A stretch of DNA of 7,858 bases. Source: CAG-390 sp964384555. GTDB lineage: Bacteria; Bacillota; Clostridia; Oscillospirales; CAG-272. This document shows positions 6,302 to 7,858 of the stretch, in pieces. Every line of letters starts with the position of its first letter. The stretch's first letter is position 1. The DNA is taken from positions 1 to 7,858 of the forward strand of contig CAYLLA010000063.1 of assembly GCA_964384555.1 (NCBI GenBank), given 5' to 3'. The position numbers were made by a program, and so were the translations under genes. A model generated the notes under the pieces. That model saw only the letters and a list, made by a program, of their open reading frames with translations. It was not told where the DNA came from and did no database searches.

Positions 6302-7858
6302 TTACTGAGCAGTTTTGTCGTAGCAGTAAACGATAGCATTTACAGCGCTCCAGTCGGGGTTAACATCATAGTTACCGATCTTTGCATTGTAAACATCGTG
6401 GTAGAGGTTGGAGTAAAGAGCGATCTCGGGGAGAACCTCGTTCCAACGAACGATGTAGTCCACGAAGTACTGCTTAAACTCTTCCTTGGTGGTTGCCTTG
6501 TAGACCATATCCCAAGAGAGCTGATCAAGCTGCTCATCAGCAAACCAACCGGTGTTGCCCTGACCCATGTACATTCTCCATGTAGCATCGATGAGAGCCT
6601 CATCCTCGGCGGAGTACTTGCCGGCATCAGCTGCGGTGTAGGTTGCACCCTCGCAAGGAGTTACGCCTGCGTACTGAATGTTGCTCTTGGAGTACTTGGG
6701 CATCCAGTAACCTGCATAGTCATATACAGGGGTGAAGCCGGTAGCAAGGTTGAACATACCGTATTCGGCAGTGGTGTGCTCGCCACGACGGTAGAGAGCG
6801 TTAAGAAGAGTTGTAAAGTCAACAATATCCTGAGAGATGTACACGCCGGCCTGCTCAGTGGTCTTAGCCTTCTGGAGCATGGTTACAAGCAGCTCGGAAA
6901 CAGGGTTATCCTCACTGGAGCACCAGTTGATGGCGAGAGGCATGTAGTAATCGTTGCCGACCTTAACGGTCTTGTAGTTGGTCTTACCGCACTGATATTC
7001 GGCGTTGCCGTTTACGGCAGCTTCCTCAGCGGTGAGCTTCTTATAACGGATACCGGATGTGTAAGCGGAACCGTCTGCATTGTATACCCAGCCGTCTTCC
7101 TCAAGCTCCTTCATAGCCTGGTCAACGCTGAAGTCATAGCCGTTGAGCTTGGATTCAAGCTCGTCCTTGGTCTCCTGGTACATCCAGCTGGACAGACCGT
7201 AGGGACCCTTAACAAGGCTTCCGTAACCGCCGGTAAAGGTGGAAGCGAAGCTGTTCTTATCAAGCAGGTAGCTGAGAGCGTAACGGACCTTAGCAAACTG
7301 TGTGGGGCCGTAATCGCCAACGAGCTGGATCTTACCGTAGCCTGCGCGCAGGTAGTTGGTGTAGGCATACTTGCCTTCGCTTGCATTAACTGCCTCAAGT
7401 GCTGCATTGATCTCTTCACCCTCGGAGAGGTTTGCAAGGATATCAACACCGCCGCTCTTGAAGAGGTCAAGCTGTGTCTCGGAAACGACCTTGATGTAGG
7501 TAAGGTCTTTGATGTGAGGCTTCTGGCCCTCGAAGTTACCCGCGTAGTTCTCGTTGATGGTCAGGGTGCAGGTCTTTGCACTTTCATCCCACTTAACGAA
7601 CTTGTAGGGACCGGAGCAAGCGCCATCGGTGGTGGCGTAACGAGCCTTTTTGATCTGAGCGGCCTTCTTGTAGACCTCGGTGCCGGTGGTGGCATCAACT
7701 TCCTTCTCGTACCAGTTGGCGGAGAGATATGCACCGTTGCCGTCGTCCTTGATCTCTACGTCGTCGCCGCGCCAGAGAGAGAGGGAGTAGGGGTGGAAGG
7801 TAGCATAGGTTGCCTCATAGTAGGAGGGGAAGTAGGCAGCAAGCATTGTGTAGGAGAA
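6302..7858 (-). CDS. oppA: OppA-type peptide-binding protein (extracellular solute-binding family 5), 5' end cut off by the window
   Basis: This is the extracellular peptide-binding component that delivers peptides to the OppBC channel. The reading frame is open to the window edge (four residues, FSYT, precede the first internal Met at 7846), so the gene is partial: 518 codons are visible, and the signal peptide, lipobox and first domain (probably 150-200 residues) are missing. Seen: the family-5 GPYKF segment at about 7598-7612, followed by an ENYAGNFEGQKP stretch typical of the hinge region, KVRYALSYLLDKNSF at about 7247-7291, TGGYGSLVKGPYGLSSWMYQ just after it, and the C-terminal LPEIALYSNLYHDVYN at about 6386-6433. 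The aromatic-rich style closely resembles clostridial OppA proteins as I remember them. It is the first visible gene of the operon and is separated from oppB by 114 bases with hairpins, a common arrangement that lets the binding protein be made in excess. The peptide length preference cannot be read from this fragment. Family assignment is secure; substrate is unknown. Confidence 0.93.
   Translation of the reverse strand, partial: FSYTMLAAYFPSYYEATYATFHPYSLSLWRGDDVEIKDDGNGAYLSANWYEKEVDATTGTEVYKKAAQIKKARYATTDGACSGPYKFVKWDESAKTCTLTINENYAGNFEGQKPHIKDLTYIKVVSETQLDLFKSGGVDILANLSEGEEINAALEAVNASEGKYAYTNYLRAGYGKIQLVGDYGPTQFAKVRYALSYLLDKNSFASTFTGGYGSLVKGPYGLSSWMYQETKDELESKLNGYDFSVDQAMKELEEDGWVYNADGSAYTSGIRYKKLTAEEAAVNGNAEYQCGKTNYKTVKVGNDYYMPLAINWCSSEDNPVSELLVTMLQKAKTTEQAGVYISQDIVDFTTLLNALYRRGEHTTAEYGMFNLATGFTPVYDYAGYWMPKYSKSNIQYAGVTPCEGATYTAADAGKYSAEDEALIDATWRMYMGQGNTGWFADEQLDQLSWDMVYKATTKEEFKQYFVDYIVRWNEVLPEIALYSNLYHDVYNAKIGNYDVNPDWSAVNAIVYCYDKTAQ

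Overview
The window carries most of an oligopeptide/dipeptide (Opp/Dpp-type) ABC importer operon. All genes are on the minus strand, so transcription runs from high to low coordinates: oppA (its beginning lies outside the window), oppB, oppC, oppD, oppF, then a small one-helix membrane protein gene and a strong terminator. Strong AGGAGG-type ribosome binding sites, tight or overlapping gene junctions, a moderate GC content, a clostridial-looking OppA sequence and the absence of any outer-membrane gene suggest a Gram-positive Firmicute, most likely a gut-type Clostridia (Oscillospiraceae-like). This placement is an inference from sequence style.

Layout: 6302-7858 is the C-terminal part of the peptide-binding protein OppA. 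6188-6301 is an intergenic gap with two hairpins, one of them an 11-bp perfect GC stem. 5171-6187 is the permease OppB. 3108-5159 is the permease OppC. 2071-3102 is the ATPase OppD. 483-2111 is the ATPase OppF. 259-462 is a 67-residue membrane protein of unknown function. 210-241 is the operon terminator, and 101-194 beyond it is a compact noncoding cluster of nested inverted repeats. Nothing convincing lies in 1-100.

In the usual family scheme OppA captures peptides outside the cell, OppB and OppC form the membrane pore, and OppD and OppF power it by ATP hydrolysis. All five parts keep their core motifs, so a working importer is expected.

Two subunits are clearly not standard. OppC (683 residues, about twice the usual size) carries a complete seven-repeat RCC1-like beta-propeller in the extracellular loop between its first and second membrane helices. 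OppF (542 residues, usually about 320-350) carries about 190 extra helical and coiled-coil residues between its Walker A motif and Q-loop. One transporter thus has a large added module on each side of the membrane, followed by an extra small membrane protein in the same transcript. This is the most interesting feature of the window: it looks like an elaborated, possibly regulated or partner-coupled, peptide importer.
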